Positions 53,430 to 61,859 of a stretch of 64,000 nucleotides of DNA are shown here, piece by piece. The translations under genes were made by a program, and so were the position numbers. Under the pieces are notes generated by a model. It was given only the letters and a program-made list of their open reading frames with translations, did no database searches and was not told where the DNA came from. Position 1 is the first letter of the stretch; each line of letters opens with the position of its first letter. The stretch spans positions 4,402,001-4,466,000 of the forward strand of contig NZ_CP102592.1 of assembly GCF_025666195.1 (NCBI RefSeq), given 5' to 3'. The DNA comes from Xanthomonas sp. CFBP 8443 (GTDB lineage Bacteria; Pseudomonadota; Gammaproteobacteria; Xanthomonadales; Xanthomonadaceae).

Positions 53430-53638
53430 GCCCGCCCCGGCTTCAACGCCTGCGGCTGCACCCCGGCCGCGCGCAGCTCGCGCGCCACCAGGTCCTGGAA
53501 CGACAGCTCCGGGTGCATCTCGCACAGCATCCCGATCCTGATCCAGAAGGTGGCCTGCGCATTGATCGAGCGGCTGGTCACCGTGCAGGCGCGGCGCAAT
53601 TGGTCGTGCAAGTCGTCGTCGATGTTGACGATGCCCAT
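53426..53638 (-). CDS. ParD-like antitoxin-type protein
   Basis: This 70-aa protein matches the ParD-like (ribbon-helix-helix) family: an N-terminal strand GIVNIDDDLHDQLRRA, a helical TSRSINAQATFWIRIGM and a C-terminal ELSFQDLVARELRAAG. It lies directly upstream of the methionine aminopeptidase gene with a 4-bp overlap, so the enzyme occupies the position a toxin gene would have. A perfect palindrome (53669-53687) sits over its promoter, as expected for autoregulation by an RHH protein. Confidence 0.75.
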   Translation of the reverse strand: MGIVNIDDDLHDQLRRACTVTSRSINAQATFWIRIGMLCEMHPELSFQDLVARELRAAGVQPQALKPGRA

Positions 53639-53668
53639 GTCGGCTCTCGAGGGAAGTTATGCATGGAT

Positions 53669-53687
53669 CATATACGTTTCGTATATG
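53669..53687. promoter_or_regulatory. Palindromic operator of the ParD-like/map operon
   Basis: CATATACG-TTT-CGTATATG has perfect 8-bp arms and a 3-bp spacer. It begins 31 bp upstream of the ParD-like ATG and, on the minus strand, contains a TATGAT -10-like hexamer, so a bound dimer would block the promoter. Confidence 0.65.
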
Positions 53688-53838
53688 CCCAGCAATCGGC
53701 CACCACGGCCGCGAGATCGCCTACCCTCTTCCAGCCAAGCGTTGCCGCACATGCCCGCGGCGCGGCGCCAAGGAGGCGCCGCCAATCGCGGCACAGGGAT
53801 TGCAGTGCCTAGTCCATAGCCCCGAGCGGCAGGCGGAC

Positions 53839-55311
53839 ATGATTGCAGGCAAACACCGAAGGTACCTGGTCCAGCGCGTCGCGCTGCACCTGTTCGTCAC
53901 CGCGGCGTGGGCGATGCTGGTCGCGTCCGAGTACTCGTCCCTGCGCGACGCCCGCACCACCGCATTGCGCACCGCGCAGACCAGTTCGCTGAATCTGGCC
54001 AGCTCCCTCGCCCAGCACACCAGCGACTCGTTCGCGATCGCCGAGACCGTGCTGTCGGGCATCGCCGCGCGCGTGGAAACCGGCAACACCGAGCCGAAGG
54101 CGCTGCACGCGTTCCTGGTGGAAGAAGCCAACCGCTCCGACCGCGTGCACGCCATCTTCGTCTACGACGCCGACGGCAAATGGGTGAACTCCTCGCTGCC
54201 GGGCGGGCCCAGGCACCACAACAATTCCGACCGCGCCTACTTCAAGCACCACCAGGCCCAGAACGACAGCCTGGTGTTCGTCGGCCACCCGATCCAGAGC
54301 CGCTCCGACGGCTCGTGGATCGTCACCTTGACCCGGCGCATCAACAATCCCGACGGCTCCTTCGGCGGCGTCGTGCTGGCCAGCATCCGCGTGGAGTACT
54401 TCAAGCGCTTTCACAGCACGTTCGATGTCGGGCAACGCGGATCCATCGCCATCATCCACGACGACGGCACCATCGTCTCGCGCCACCCGGGCGACGAGAG
54501 CCTGAGCGGCACCAGCATCGCCGGCACCCCGATCCACCGCACGATGCAGGAACTGCACCGCGGCTGGGTCATCAACGTGTCCCCGCTGGACGGCGTGGAG
54601 CGCATTTCCGGATTCGCCCAGGCCCGCCCGTATCCGCTGTCGGTGCTGGCCGGCGTCTCCTCCAACGAAGTGCTCGCGCCATGGCGCGCCCTGGCCGTGC
54701 GCCGCTCCATCATCACCCTCATCGGCTGCGTCCTGTTCGTCGGCCTCGGCATCTGGCTGGACCAGCAACTGCGGCGCATGCACGCCAGCGAAACCAAGCT
54801 CAGCACCGAGGCCTGGATCGACCCGCTCACCGGCATCTACAACCGCCGCGGCTTCGACCACAAGCTGCGCCGCGCGCTGCAGCAGAGCGAAGCCGGTCAC
54901 CTGCCGGTCGCGCTGCTGATGATCGATATCGACCACTTCAAGCTCTACAACGACACCTACGGACACGTGAACGGCGACGCCTGCCTGCGCCAGGTGGGCC
55001 AGGCCCTGGCCTCCTGCGCCCTGCGCCTGCACGACGCCGCCGCCCGCTACGGCGGCGAGGAATTCGCCATCGTCCTGCCATTCACCGACCAGGCCGGCGC
55101 CGAGAAACTGGCCGAGCAGGTGCGCGCCGCGGTGCACGCACTGGACCTGCCGCATGCCTCCAGCCCGACCAGTTCCCAGGTGACGGTGAGCATCGGCGTC
55201 GCATGCGCGAGCATCGAGGACCAACGCTGGTCGGCCGCGGACCTGGTCGGCAAGGCAGATGCTGCGTTGTACCGGGCCAAGCAGGCGGGGCGGGATCGGG
55301 TTTCTGTGTAG
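53839..55311 (+). CDS. Membrane-bound diguanylate cyclase with PDC/Cache-type sensor
   Basis: This 490-aa protein has TM1 (about 12-30), a periplasmic double-PDC (Cache)-like sensor (about 35-280; SDRAYFKHH, PIQSRSDGSWIVTLTRRI), TM2 (about 289-306) and a GGDEF domain (325-490). The active site GGEEF (405-409) is intact, the inhibitory I-site RxxD is RLHD (396-399), and IDIDHFK carries the metal-binding aspartate. It should make c-di-GMP in response to a periplasmic small molecule, with product feedback. Confidence 0.92.
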   Translation: MIAGKHRRYLVQRVALHLFVTAAWAMLVASEYSSLRDARTTALRTAQTSSLNLASSLAQHTSDSFAIAETVLSGIAARVETGNTEPKALHAFLVEEANRSDRVHAIFVYDADGKWVNSSLPGGPRHHNNSDRAYFKHHQAQNDSLVFVGHPIQSRSDGSWIVTLTRRINNPDGSFGGVVLASIRVEYFKRFHSTFDVGQRGSIAIIHDDGTIVSRHPGDESLSGTSIAGTPIHRTMQELHRGWVINVSPLDGVERISGFAQARPYPLSVLAGVSSNEVLAPWRALAVRRSIITLIGCVLFVGLGIWLDQQLRRMHASETKLSTEAWIDPLTGIYNRRGFDHKLRRALQQSEAGHLPVALLMIDIDHFKLYNDTYGHVNGDACLRQVGQALASCALRLHDAAARYGGEEFAIVLPFTDQAGAEKLAEQVRAAVHALDLPHASSPTSSQVTVSIGVACASIEDQRWSAADLVGKADAALYRAKQAGRDRVSV

Positions 55312-55872
55312 GGCGGGCCCGACGAGCGGCGGTGGAAAATCTACCGAGCTGTGACGACAGAAAGCGATATGCCGAATACACGAACCCCAGCGACACCTGG
55401 GCTGGTGGACACGTCATTCCCTGCCTCCGACCAAGGCACTGGCAGCCAGGCATGCACGGCACAGCAGAACAAGCTGCCGTTGCAACCCACGCGCTGCCAT
55501 CGGCGGCAAATTCCGTTCGAATGCGTTGCGGAACGGTGCCGAAGATGACGGTCGCCAACGCGAAGTCCCCCCGGCAAAGGTAGCGTCAGGTGCCGGTCGC
55601 ACACGGACTCCACAAGCACGGAACGTCAGCTCCGTGCGTGCACGCAGACGTGCGGGGAACGCAGGCACGGTTCCGCCGCGGTTGATTCCTGCGTTGCATG
55701 CAGCATTTCCAGAAGAGAAGTGGATGCCACTGGACTCAGCAGGCAAATGGCGCCTCCGCCGTGGGTACTCGAGCGCGCTCCAGCCGCTCGTCAACCTCCT
55801 TGAGGACGGTGTGACGAGCGACTATGGTGGCGCTAGCACGCATCGCCATTCGACCAGGGAGCCTCTGCCTCG
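55312..55872. other. Intergenic region, nothing recognised
   Basis: About 560 bp between the diguanylate cyclase and the VCBS-repeat gene, somewhat less GC-rich than the genes. Only short shadow-like ORFs are present; no RNA gene or repeat was recognised. It must contain the promoter of the downstream gene. Confidence 0.5.
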
Positions 55873-57162
55873 ATGAACAGATCGCGCACGACACTGGGTG
55901 CCGCCCTCCTTTGCTGCCTGGCCTCTGCCACGGCATCCGCGCAGGGGCAGGCGCCCAGCCCCTACGTCGACGTGACGACCACGCACGTGCCGCAGGCGCC
56001 CGACCTGCATGCGGTGGACGCAACGATGATCGACGTAGACCGCGACGGCGACCTGGACGTGGTCGTCGCCGTCGAACACGGCGCCAACGTGCTCTACCTC
56101 AACGACGGCAACGGCAAGCTGACATGGAAGCCAGGCGTGTTCGGCGACACCCCGAACGACAACGAGCACGTGCGCGCCGCGGACTTCAATGGCGACGGCA
56201 TCATGGACGTGATCTTCGTCGCCGAAGCCGACGAAGTGCACAACCTGTTCTTCGGCGACGGCAAGGGCGGCTTCGTGCCCATGAACCCGCGCCTGCCGCG
56301 CACCAGCCAGGGCAATGGATTGGCGGTAGGCGACGTCAACGGCGACGGCCTGCCGGACATCGTGGTCGGCAATACGCCCGAGGACAAGCCCGGCCCGGCC
56401 CGCAACTTCCTGTGGCTCAACGACAGCAAGCGCCCGGGGCACTTCATCGACGCCACCGCCACCCACCTGCCGGCCAGCGACGACCACACCCAGGGCATCG
56501 CGCTGGCCGACATGGACGGCGATGCCGACCTGGACATGGTGGTCGCCAACCAGTCGCCCCCCAATCGGCTCCTGCTCAACGACGGCAAGGGCCGGTTCGT
56601 CGATGCGAGCGACCGGCTCGAGCTGCCGGTGCCGCTGGAGACGCGCGAGGTGCACGTGTTCGATGCCAACCGCGACGGCCACCCGGACATCGTGTTCTTC
56701 AACCTCACCAGCAACAACGGCGGCTGGGACAAGGACCCGCAGACGCGCCTGCTGATCAACGACGGCAAGGGCCGCTTCAAGGACCAGACCGGCAAGCGGC
56801 TGCCCGCCCACCGTTTTTCCAGCTGGGGCGGCACCGTGGTCGACTTCAACCACGACGGCGCGCCCGACCTGCTCGTCAGCGCGATCCAGGTGCCGGGCTT
56901 CGTCCCGCTGCAGGTGCGCGCCTGGCAGAACGACGGCCGCGGCAACTTCGAGGACGTCACCCTGCAGGCGATGCCCAGCGCCACCGTGGGCCGCGGCTGG
57001 AGCATGGCCCAGGGCGACCTGGACGGCGACCGCAAGCCCGACATCTTCATCGGCGGCTGGCGCTCGCAGGCCCGCCTGCTGCTGACCGACCGCGCGAAAG
57101 TCGGCGCGCAGAAGCCTGCGGCGTCGCCGGGGCAGCCCTGCCAATCGTGCCCTCAGAAGTGA
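55873..57162 (+). CDS. Exported VCBS/FG-GAP repeat protein
   Basis: This 429-aa protein has a signal peptide (1-23, LGAALLCCLASATASAQ) and about seven calcium-loop-like repeats that define a beta-propeller: DVDRDGDLD, DFNGDGIMD, DVNGDGLPD, DMDGDADLD, DANRDGHPD, DFNHDGAPD, DLDGDRKPD. The C-terminus (GQPCQSCPQK) has two cysteines. No catalytic domain is visible. Family members are extracellular binding or structural proteins; role unknown. Confidence 0.88.
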   Translation: MNRSRTTLGAALLCCLASATASAQGQAPSPYVDVTTTHVPQAPDLHAVDATMIDVDRDGDLDVVVAVEHGANVLYLNDGNGKLTWKPGVFGDTPNDNEHVRAADFNGDGIMDVIFVAEADEVHNLFFGDGKGGFVPMNPRLPRTSQGNGLAVGDVNGDGLPDIVVGNTPEDKPGPARNFLWLNDSKRPGHFIDATATHLPASDDHTQGIALADMDGDADLDMVVANQSPPNRLLLNDGKGRFVDASDRLELPVPLETREVHVFDANRDGHPDIVFFNLTSNNGGWDKDPQTRLLINDGKGRFKDQTGKRLPAHRFSSWGGTVVDFNHDGAPDLLVSAIQVPGFVPLQVRAWQNDGRGNFEDVTLQAMPSATVGRGWSMAQGDLDGDRKPDIFIGGWRSQARLLLTDRAKVGAQKPAASPGQPCQSCPQK

Positions 57163-57347
57163 AGTGGGGGGTGCTGCGCCCGACGCGCGCATCGCGAAAA
57201 GCGAACGGACGCACGCGGTAGCATCGATGCGGCCACTGGCGGCGCGACCCTCATCCCTCACCGACCGTCATCACGATCTTGCCTTGGACGTGCCCTTGAT
57301 CGGCGCGTTTCGTGCGCTTGCCGCGCCTGGGGCGACACGAAGAGCAG

Positions 57348-58298
57348 CTACTCCCTGTCCTCGACTCGATCGGAGACCGCTGCTTGGCTGCGCGTGCTGC
57401 CGCGACCGCTTGCGCGCGCGTACTGCGTCGGCGGCTGTCCGACGTGGCGCGCGAACGCGACGCTGAAGGTGCTCGCGGAGCTGTAGCCGACGCGCTCGGC
57501 GATGTCGGCGATGCCGAACTCGGTGCGGCGCAGCAGGTCCTTGGCCAATGCCATGCGCCAGGCGAGCAGGTATTCCATCGGTGCCATGCCCACGGTGCGG
57601 CCGAAGCGCTCGAAGAACGCCGAGCGCGACAACGCGGCTTCCTTCGCCAGCGCCACCACCGTCCATGCGCGCGTGGGCTGTTCGTGCATCGCGCGGATCG
57701 CCGCGGCAAGGCGCGCATCGGCCAGCCCGCGCGCCAGGCCCGGCGACGCCCCCGTGCCGGCGGCCGAGCGCAGCGCTTCGATGAGCAGCACTTCCAGCAG
57801 GCGCGCCAGCACCACCTCGCGCGCGGGCCGCGCCTCGCGCGACTCCTCGCTCACCAGGTGCACCAGCGTGGCGAGTCGTTGCTCGCCGCGCACGCAGACC
57901 AGTTGCGGCAGCAGCGAGACCAGCAGCGCCGCATCCGGCGAGCCGAAGCTGCAGTGGCCGGCCAGGATGCGCAGGTCGGTCGGGCCCTCTTGCGCGCCAA
58001 TCCGGAACAGCCCGGGCCCTAGCGCGGTCGGCATGGTCTCGACCGCGCCCTCGTGCGGCACAAGGCTGGACATCGTGACCACGTAAGCCGCAGGGACGAG
58101 GACGAAATCGCCCGCCTGCAGCACGATCGGCTCGCCGCCATCGAGCGCCAGCCGGCAGCCGCCCTCCAGCACGGCGCAGTAGAAGGGCTGGCCGGCGTCC
58201 GAGCGCCGGATGCGCCAGGGACCTGCGCCGACCACATGCTTGGAGAACCGGGCGGTCGGCTGCAGCAGCGTGACCACCTCGGCAAGAGGATCCACCAT
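57348..58298 (-). CDS. AraC-family regulator (cupin-type N-terminus)
   Basis: This 316-aa protein has an N-terminal cupin_6-like sensor domain (about 1-190; VGAGPWRIRRSDAGQPFYCAV split as GPWRIRRSDAG and LALDGGEPIVLQAGDFVLVP). The C-terminal AraC/XylS double HTH follows (about 205-300; VVALAKEAALSRSAFFERFG, MEYLLAWRMALAKDLL, IADIAERVGYSSASTFSVAF). It is divergent from an SDR gene that it probably regulates, a common arrangement for this subfamily. Confidence 0.9.
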   Translation of the reverse strand: MVDPLAEVVTLLQPTARFSKHVVGAGPWRIRRSDAGQPFYCAVLEGGCRLALDGGEPIVLQAGDFVLVPAAYVVTMSSLVPHEGAVETMPTALGPGLFRIGAQEGPTDLRILAGHCSFGSPDAALLVSLLPQLVCVRGEQRLATLVHLVSEESREARPAREVVLARLLEVLLIEALRSAAGTGASPGLARGLADARLAAAIRAMHEQPTRAWTVVALAKEAALSRSAFFERFGRTVGMAPMEYLLAWRMALAKDLLRRTEFGIADIAERVGYSSASTFSVAFARHVGQPPTQYARASGRGSTRSQAAVSDRVEDRE

Positions 58299-58397
58299 CG
58301 CTGGACGCTCGCAAACGAATCAAGGACTCTGAATCGTAGCGAGTACGGCGGCGGCAATCTATCGTCGCTGCATCGTCCACCCATCGAAGGAATCCCC

Positions 58398-59147
58398 TTG
58401 AAGACCGTCCTGATCACCGGCTGCTCCTCCGGCTTCGGCCTGGAAACCGCACGCCACTTCCTCGCCCGCGATTGGCGCGTGCTCGCCACGATGCGTACGC
58501 CGCAAGAAGACCTGCTGCCGCCCTCGGAGCAGGTGCGCGTGCTGCCGTTGGACGTCACCGACGCGCAGAGCATCCGCGCGGCCGTCACGGCCGCCGGTCC
58601 GATCGACGTGCTGGTCAACAACGCCGGCTTCGGCGCGCCCGCGCCGTTCGAGTTGACGGACATGGAGACCGTGCGCGCCCTGTTCGAAACCAACACCTTC
58701 GGCACCATGGCGGTCACGCAAGCGGTGTTGCCGCAGATGCGCGCGCGCGGTGCCGGCGTCATCGTGAACGTCACCTCCAGCGTCACCTACAAGCCGCTGC
58801 CGCTGGTCGGCATCTACCGGGCGGCCAAGGCGGCCGTGAATGCGTTCTCCGAATCGCTGGCGGGCGAACTCGAGCCGTTCGGCGTGCGCGTGCGCATCGT
58901 GCTGCCCGGCTCTTCGGGCGAGACGCGTTTTCGCGACACCGCCCGCACCCGCCTGCGCGGCATGGACGATGCGATCTATGGCGACTTCATGCGCCGCACC
59001 ATCGCGCGGATGGCCGAATCCACCGGCCCGGGAACGCACATGCAGGACGTCGCCGACGCCGTATGGCGCGCGGCGACCGATGCCTCGACACCGCTGTACC
59101 TGCCGGCCGGAGCGGATGCCCTGCAGTGGGCGGCAGAGGCACGCTGA
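58398..59147 (+). CDS. Short-chain dehydrogenase/reductase (TTG start)
   Basis: This 249-aa classical SDR has TGCSSGFG (cofactor loop), NNAGFG, the catalytic Ser in VTSSVT, and YRAAK (YxxxK). The start is a TTG at 58398 with AAGGAATCCCC before it, giving a normal N-terminus (KTVLITG); no ATG is in a better place. Substrate unknown. The divergent AraC regulator gene ends 99 bp away and likely induces it. Confidence 0.87.
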   Translation: MKTVLITGCSSGFGLETARHFLARDWRVLATMRTPQEDLLPPSEQVRVLPLDVTDAQSIRAAVTAAGPIDVLVNNAGFGAPAPFELTDMETVRALFETNTFGTMAVTQAVLPQMRARGAGVIVNVTSSVTYKPLPLVGIYRAAKAAVNAFSESLAGELEPFGVRVRIVLPGSSGETRFRDTARTRLRGMDDAIYGDFMRRTIARMAESTGPGTHMQDVADAVWRAATDASTPLYLPAGADALQWAAEAR

Positions 59148-59350
59148 GCCAGCGACCGCGCCGGGCGCGTCCGCACGACGCGCCTGGCGGTTCCCGTATT
59201 TTCTGGAGATTACCAAGCGGTGTCGTCGACATGCTGCGGGCGGTCAACGACATCGCTGGGAGGCAAAGGATCTGCCGGTCGGCAGGGAGCGGGGAACGCC
59301 TGCTGCGCCCCACATTGCTCCCCGGCACCTGTCACACCAGGGCCAGGCGG

Positions 59351-59782
59351 CTACAGCGCCGCAGTGGCGCCGCGCCGTGTCTTCGCCGCAGGCGGCGCCG
59401 CCGGCTCGGCCGTGATCAACAGGGCGCCATTGGCCATCGTGATCCGCACCTTGCCGCCCACCGCAAAGCCGATGCCTTCCAGCCACAGGCCATGCAAGCG
59501 CAGGCTGGGCACCTGCCGCCCGACCCGCATGCCATTGCGATCCACATCGTAGTAGCGATAGCCGATGGTGCATTGCCTCGGCCGGCGCGGGACCGAGCGC
59601 CTGGGCGCGGCGACCTTTCCGGTATCGGGGCACAACGGCGGCGCCGACGCCGCACCAGGCAGCGGCTCTGCGGCAATCGCATCCAAGGGGTCGGGGGATT
59701 CGAGCTTGAGCCAGCAGGCAGGCGCCTTGGTGGCGCGGTGGGTGGATGCGCTCTTCGAGCGGACGGAAGCGTTAGTGGGCAT
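59351..59782 (-). CDS. SymE-like (type I toxin family) protein
   Basis: This 143-aa protein has a low-complexity, Pro/Ala-rich N-terminal extension (1-65) followed by a SymE-type domain (about 71-127). Key blocks are YRYYDVDRNG, VPSLRLHGLWLEGIGFAVGG and KVRITMANGALLITAE. SymE in E. coli is a toxin with an AbrB-like fold repressed by the antisense RNA SymR (established there). AAGGAG lies before the ATG at 59782. Its leader region can form mutually exclusive hairpins (59805-59853). Confidence 0.78.
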   Translation of the reverse strand: MPTNASVRSKSASTHRATKAPACWLKLESPDPLDAIAAEPLPGAASAPPLCPDTGKVAAPRRSVPRRPRQCTIGYRYYDVDRNGMRVGRQVPSLRLHGLWLEGIGFAVGGKVRITMANGALLITAEPAAPPAAKTRRGATAAL

Positions 59783-59804
59783 GACGTTCTCCTTTTGAGT
59801 AGGA

Positions 59805-59853
59805 GTCCGCCATCGCGAGACCAATCGGGGTGGCGGACGGTGCGGGTTGGTCT
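59805..59853 (-). promoter_or_regulatory. Interleaved inverted repeats in the symE-like leader
   Basis: Arms GTCCGCCA (59805) / TGGCGGAC (59831) and AGACCAA (59818) / TTGGTCT (59847) are both perfect but interleaved, so only one hairpin can form at a time (or a pseudoknot). They lie 23-71 bp upstream of the start codon, where leader structure or antisense RNA controls SymE in E. coli. Confidence 0.45.
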
Positions 59854-60216
59854 ACCGGTCAAAAGGCAACCCGGCGGGCCCGAAGGCCCCCACGCACCGC
59901 CCGCCATTGAAGAGCGAGCAGGCCCGACGCAATGTCGAGGCAACAAAAAAGCGCCTGACATCGACGAAGGGCGCTGGTGCGCCATTTGATTTCGGGAGAC
60001 CAATCCCGGCTGCGGAATTTGCCGCAACGGCTAATGATTTCTCGATCAAGGAAGGTTGTCAATACGAAAACGCGGCATATTCGTAGACACTTCCTGGGCT
60101 ATTCCGGTTTAGACACAATGGATTCGCCCGCTCAGAATCGTCATCATCTATGCAGACGAGCCATTAGGTGTTGCTGCAGTTAATATGCGCTCGATGAGGA
60201 TCGATTATTTCCGCGC

Positions 60217-60349
60217 GCTATGCGCTCACACCGGCGCATAGCCTTGCGCGGGGTGAAGAGTGGCATTTGTGCCTACGCGTGCAGCAGGTTCTCCTGCTAT
60301 GCCAGAAGGCTTCGTCATCGCCTTTTTTGCAATCCCCGCACGGGATTGC
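60217..60349. repeat. Three consecutive perfect inverted repeats
   Basis: GCTATGCGC/GCGCATAGC (60217-60242), AGCAGG/CCTGCT (60283-60298) and GCAATCCC/GGGATTGC (60329-60349) occur within 133 bp. A T-run precedes rather than follows the last hairpin on the plus strand. A small RNA or mobile-element end is possible. Confidence 0.4.
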
Positions 60350-60596
60350 GTGAGGCTCGCGGCGGTGGGCTTAAGTACCGCAACCAGCGAGGGGACGACG
60401 CCGCTGCGTAACATGCACACTGCCGCCGCGGCCTGAGCGGCCAACGAACTGGAACCGCTGCACGTGCGCACGCTCAAGCTTAGCTACTGCTCACAGTCGA
60501 GAGGTCCCTTCGTTCAAGCTGTATTGCGTTCCTATCGATGGACACTAGGGCATGTCGGTAGATGCACTCAGCCAATCTCCCGCTTGCACTGTGGAT

Positions 60597-61700
60597 TTAA
60601 TCATCATCACTACCTAGCGCCTGGCGAAGCCGTACCCTGGTCCGCCAGCGTCCAACCTCAATGCAGAGACGATCGAGCTTCACTCGAAACGCTGTCGCGT
60701 CTAGAAAGTAGTTTGGATAGGCAGTTCTGAGCGACCGTACGTCACCGCCGCGAACCAAGACAGTATCGAGCGGCTCTCCCGCTGCAGCTCGTGTCTCGTA
60801 GTATGCATAGAGCGCATTTACCCGACTCTGTTCGGAGTCAGAAAACGAATAGGTATTGAGCCTTCGCTCGGCGGTATTCAGCACCACAACGTGCCAAGCT
60901 GCGGCCGCGCGTCCGGTAGTATGGATCTGGTCCGCCGCGACCGTGTATCCACGAAGCCGAGCACGAACGCCCAGTGCCCGCTCCGCGTCGTATAAAGCCT
61001 CCATAATCGCGCGGCGGCTGACCCCCGAGTAGGCACTGGGCGGCGCGCGACCTTCCTCATGCGCGAAATATGCACTGGCGAGTGCAAAGAATTCCCCCCA
61101 GCCTGCCTGCGGTCGGCCGGCCTTGATCGCCTGTTGCATGAATGTATCCACTGTTTCGACCGCAGTTGCCCAGACGTGCTGGAGCTTCGTACGGATCTGC
61201 AGTTCGACGTGGAGGCCGTTGTAGGCGGATGCGTTCGATGACCGATATCTATATTTAAGGTGCAGGCTTCTATAGCCGTCGATTTTCGGATTAGCGATGT
61301 AGTCATCGACCCCGCGAAGCTCGTGCCGAAACCGCGAGGTCTCGTAGTTCTCGCGGATGGTGGCGATAGCGCGCGCGTCATGGACGACTGCCCGCAGGCC
61401 TGCGATGTCTTGCATCTGCTGCAAGTTCATATTCGGCTGGCGCTGCAGCTTGCCCAGGATCGAGGGAAGTCGTTTCAGCCGCTCGCCCACGACAGCATCA
61501 ACATCCAATCGTCGCAATTTGTCGCGGAGTGTTGCCTGGAAGGTATTCAACGGGTAAGCATGCGCGGCCCGCCAGTTGTTCACCACAGCCAGAGCGTGTG
61601 TTCGCTCGACGGGCGCCTGCTCCTCGTCTGGGATTCGGGCGAGTAGCGCCCCAGCCCTCTGGACTTCTCCCCGTGTGTACTCAGGCCTGGCGAAGGTCAT
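60597..61700 (-). CDS. RelA/SpoT-domain protein (orphan, possible alarmone synthetase)
   Basis: This 367-aa protein has an N-terminal helical region, a RelA/SpoT synthetase-like domain (about 70-185) and a C-terminal part of about 180 residues with no recognised domain. Synthetase motifs are present: RLKRLPSILGKLQ (74-86, phosphate-binding), DIAGLR (98-103), DGYRSLHL (141-148, nucleotide-binding Tyr143) and ELQIRT (166-171, catalytic-type Glu166). There is no HD hydrolase domain, TGS or ACT domain. It lies downstream of an OLD-family nuclease gene on the same strand with a 159-bp gap. It could be a small alarmone synthetase or a toxSAS-type toxin; which, the sequence alone does not decide. 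Confidence 0.75.
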   Translation of the reverse strand: MTFARPEYTRGEVQRAGALLARIPDEEQAPVERTHALAVVNNWRAAHAYPLNTFQATLRDKLRRLDVDAVVGERLKRLPSILGKLQRQPNMNLQQMQDIAGLRAVVHDARAIATIRENYETSRFRHELRGVDDYIANPKIDGYRSLHLKYRYRSSNASAYNGLHVELQIRTKLQHVWATAVETVDTFMQQAIKAGRPQAGWGEFFALASAYFAHEEGRAPPSAYSGVSRRAIMEALYDAERALGVRARLRGYTVAADQIHTTGRAAAAWHVVVLNTAERRLNTYSFSDSEQSRVNALYAYYETRAAAGEPLDTVLVRGGDVRSLRTAYPNYFLDATAFRVKLDRLCIEVGRWRTRVRLRQALGSDDD

Positions 61701-61859
61701 TCGTAGTCTCAGCAGCAGTCATAACGGAATCGCATCTGGCTTGAGGTCCGTCGCGGTCCTGGCCGGTCGGCATACGTAGGCACCTGTGGAACCCTGCCGA
61801 TGCGGACTAAGTCAACCCAGCACCGATGTTTAGCATTTGACACGACTAACCGACCGGGA

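Larger units (their letters stand above)
59783..60596. other. Structured, AT-richer intergenic region of the accessory segment
   Basis: About 810 bp between the symE-like and RelA/SpoT-domain genes. It contains interleaved inverted repeats (59805-59853), a GGGCC-CGAA-GGCCC hairpin (59876-59889) and three further perfect hairpins (60217-60349). Short ORFs cross it (for example 60226-60477 minus and 59847-60086 plus) without a ribosome-binding site or clear family. It may hold small RNAs. Confidence 0.45.

Noticed and set aside
60329..60349. Hairpin with adjacent T6 run as a rho-independent terminator
   Set aside because: The T-run precedes the stem on the plus strand and would be an A-run after it on the minus strand, so it does not make a U-tail in either direction.
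60226..60477. Minus-strand ORF of 83 codons in the accessory intergenic region
   Set aside because: No ribosome-binding site and no certain family; it covers the hairpin cluster, which could equally be RNA structure. Left unannotated as a gene.
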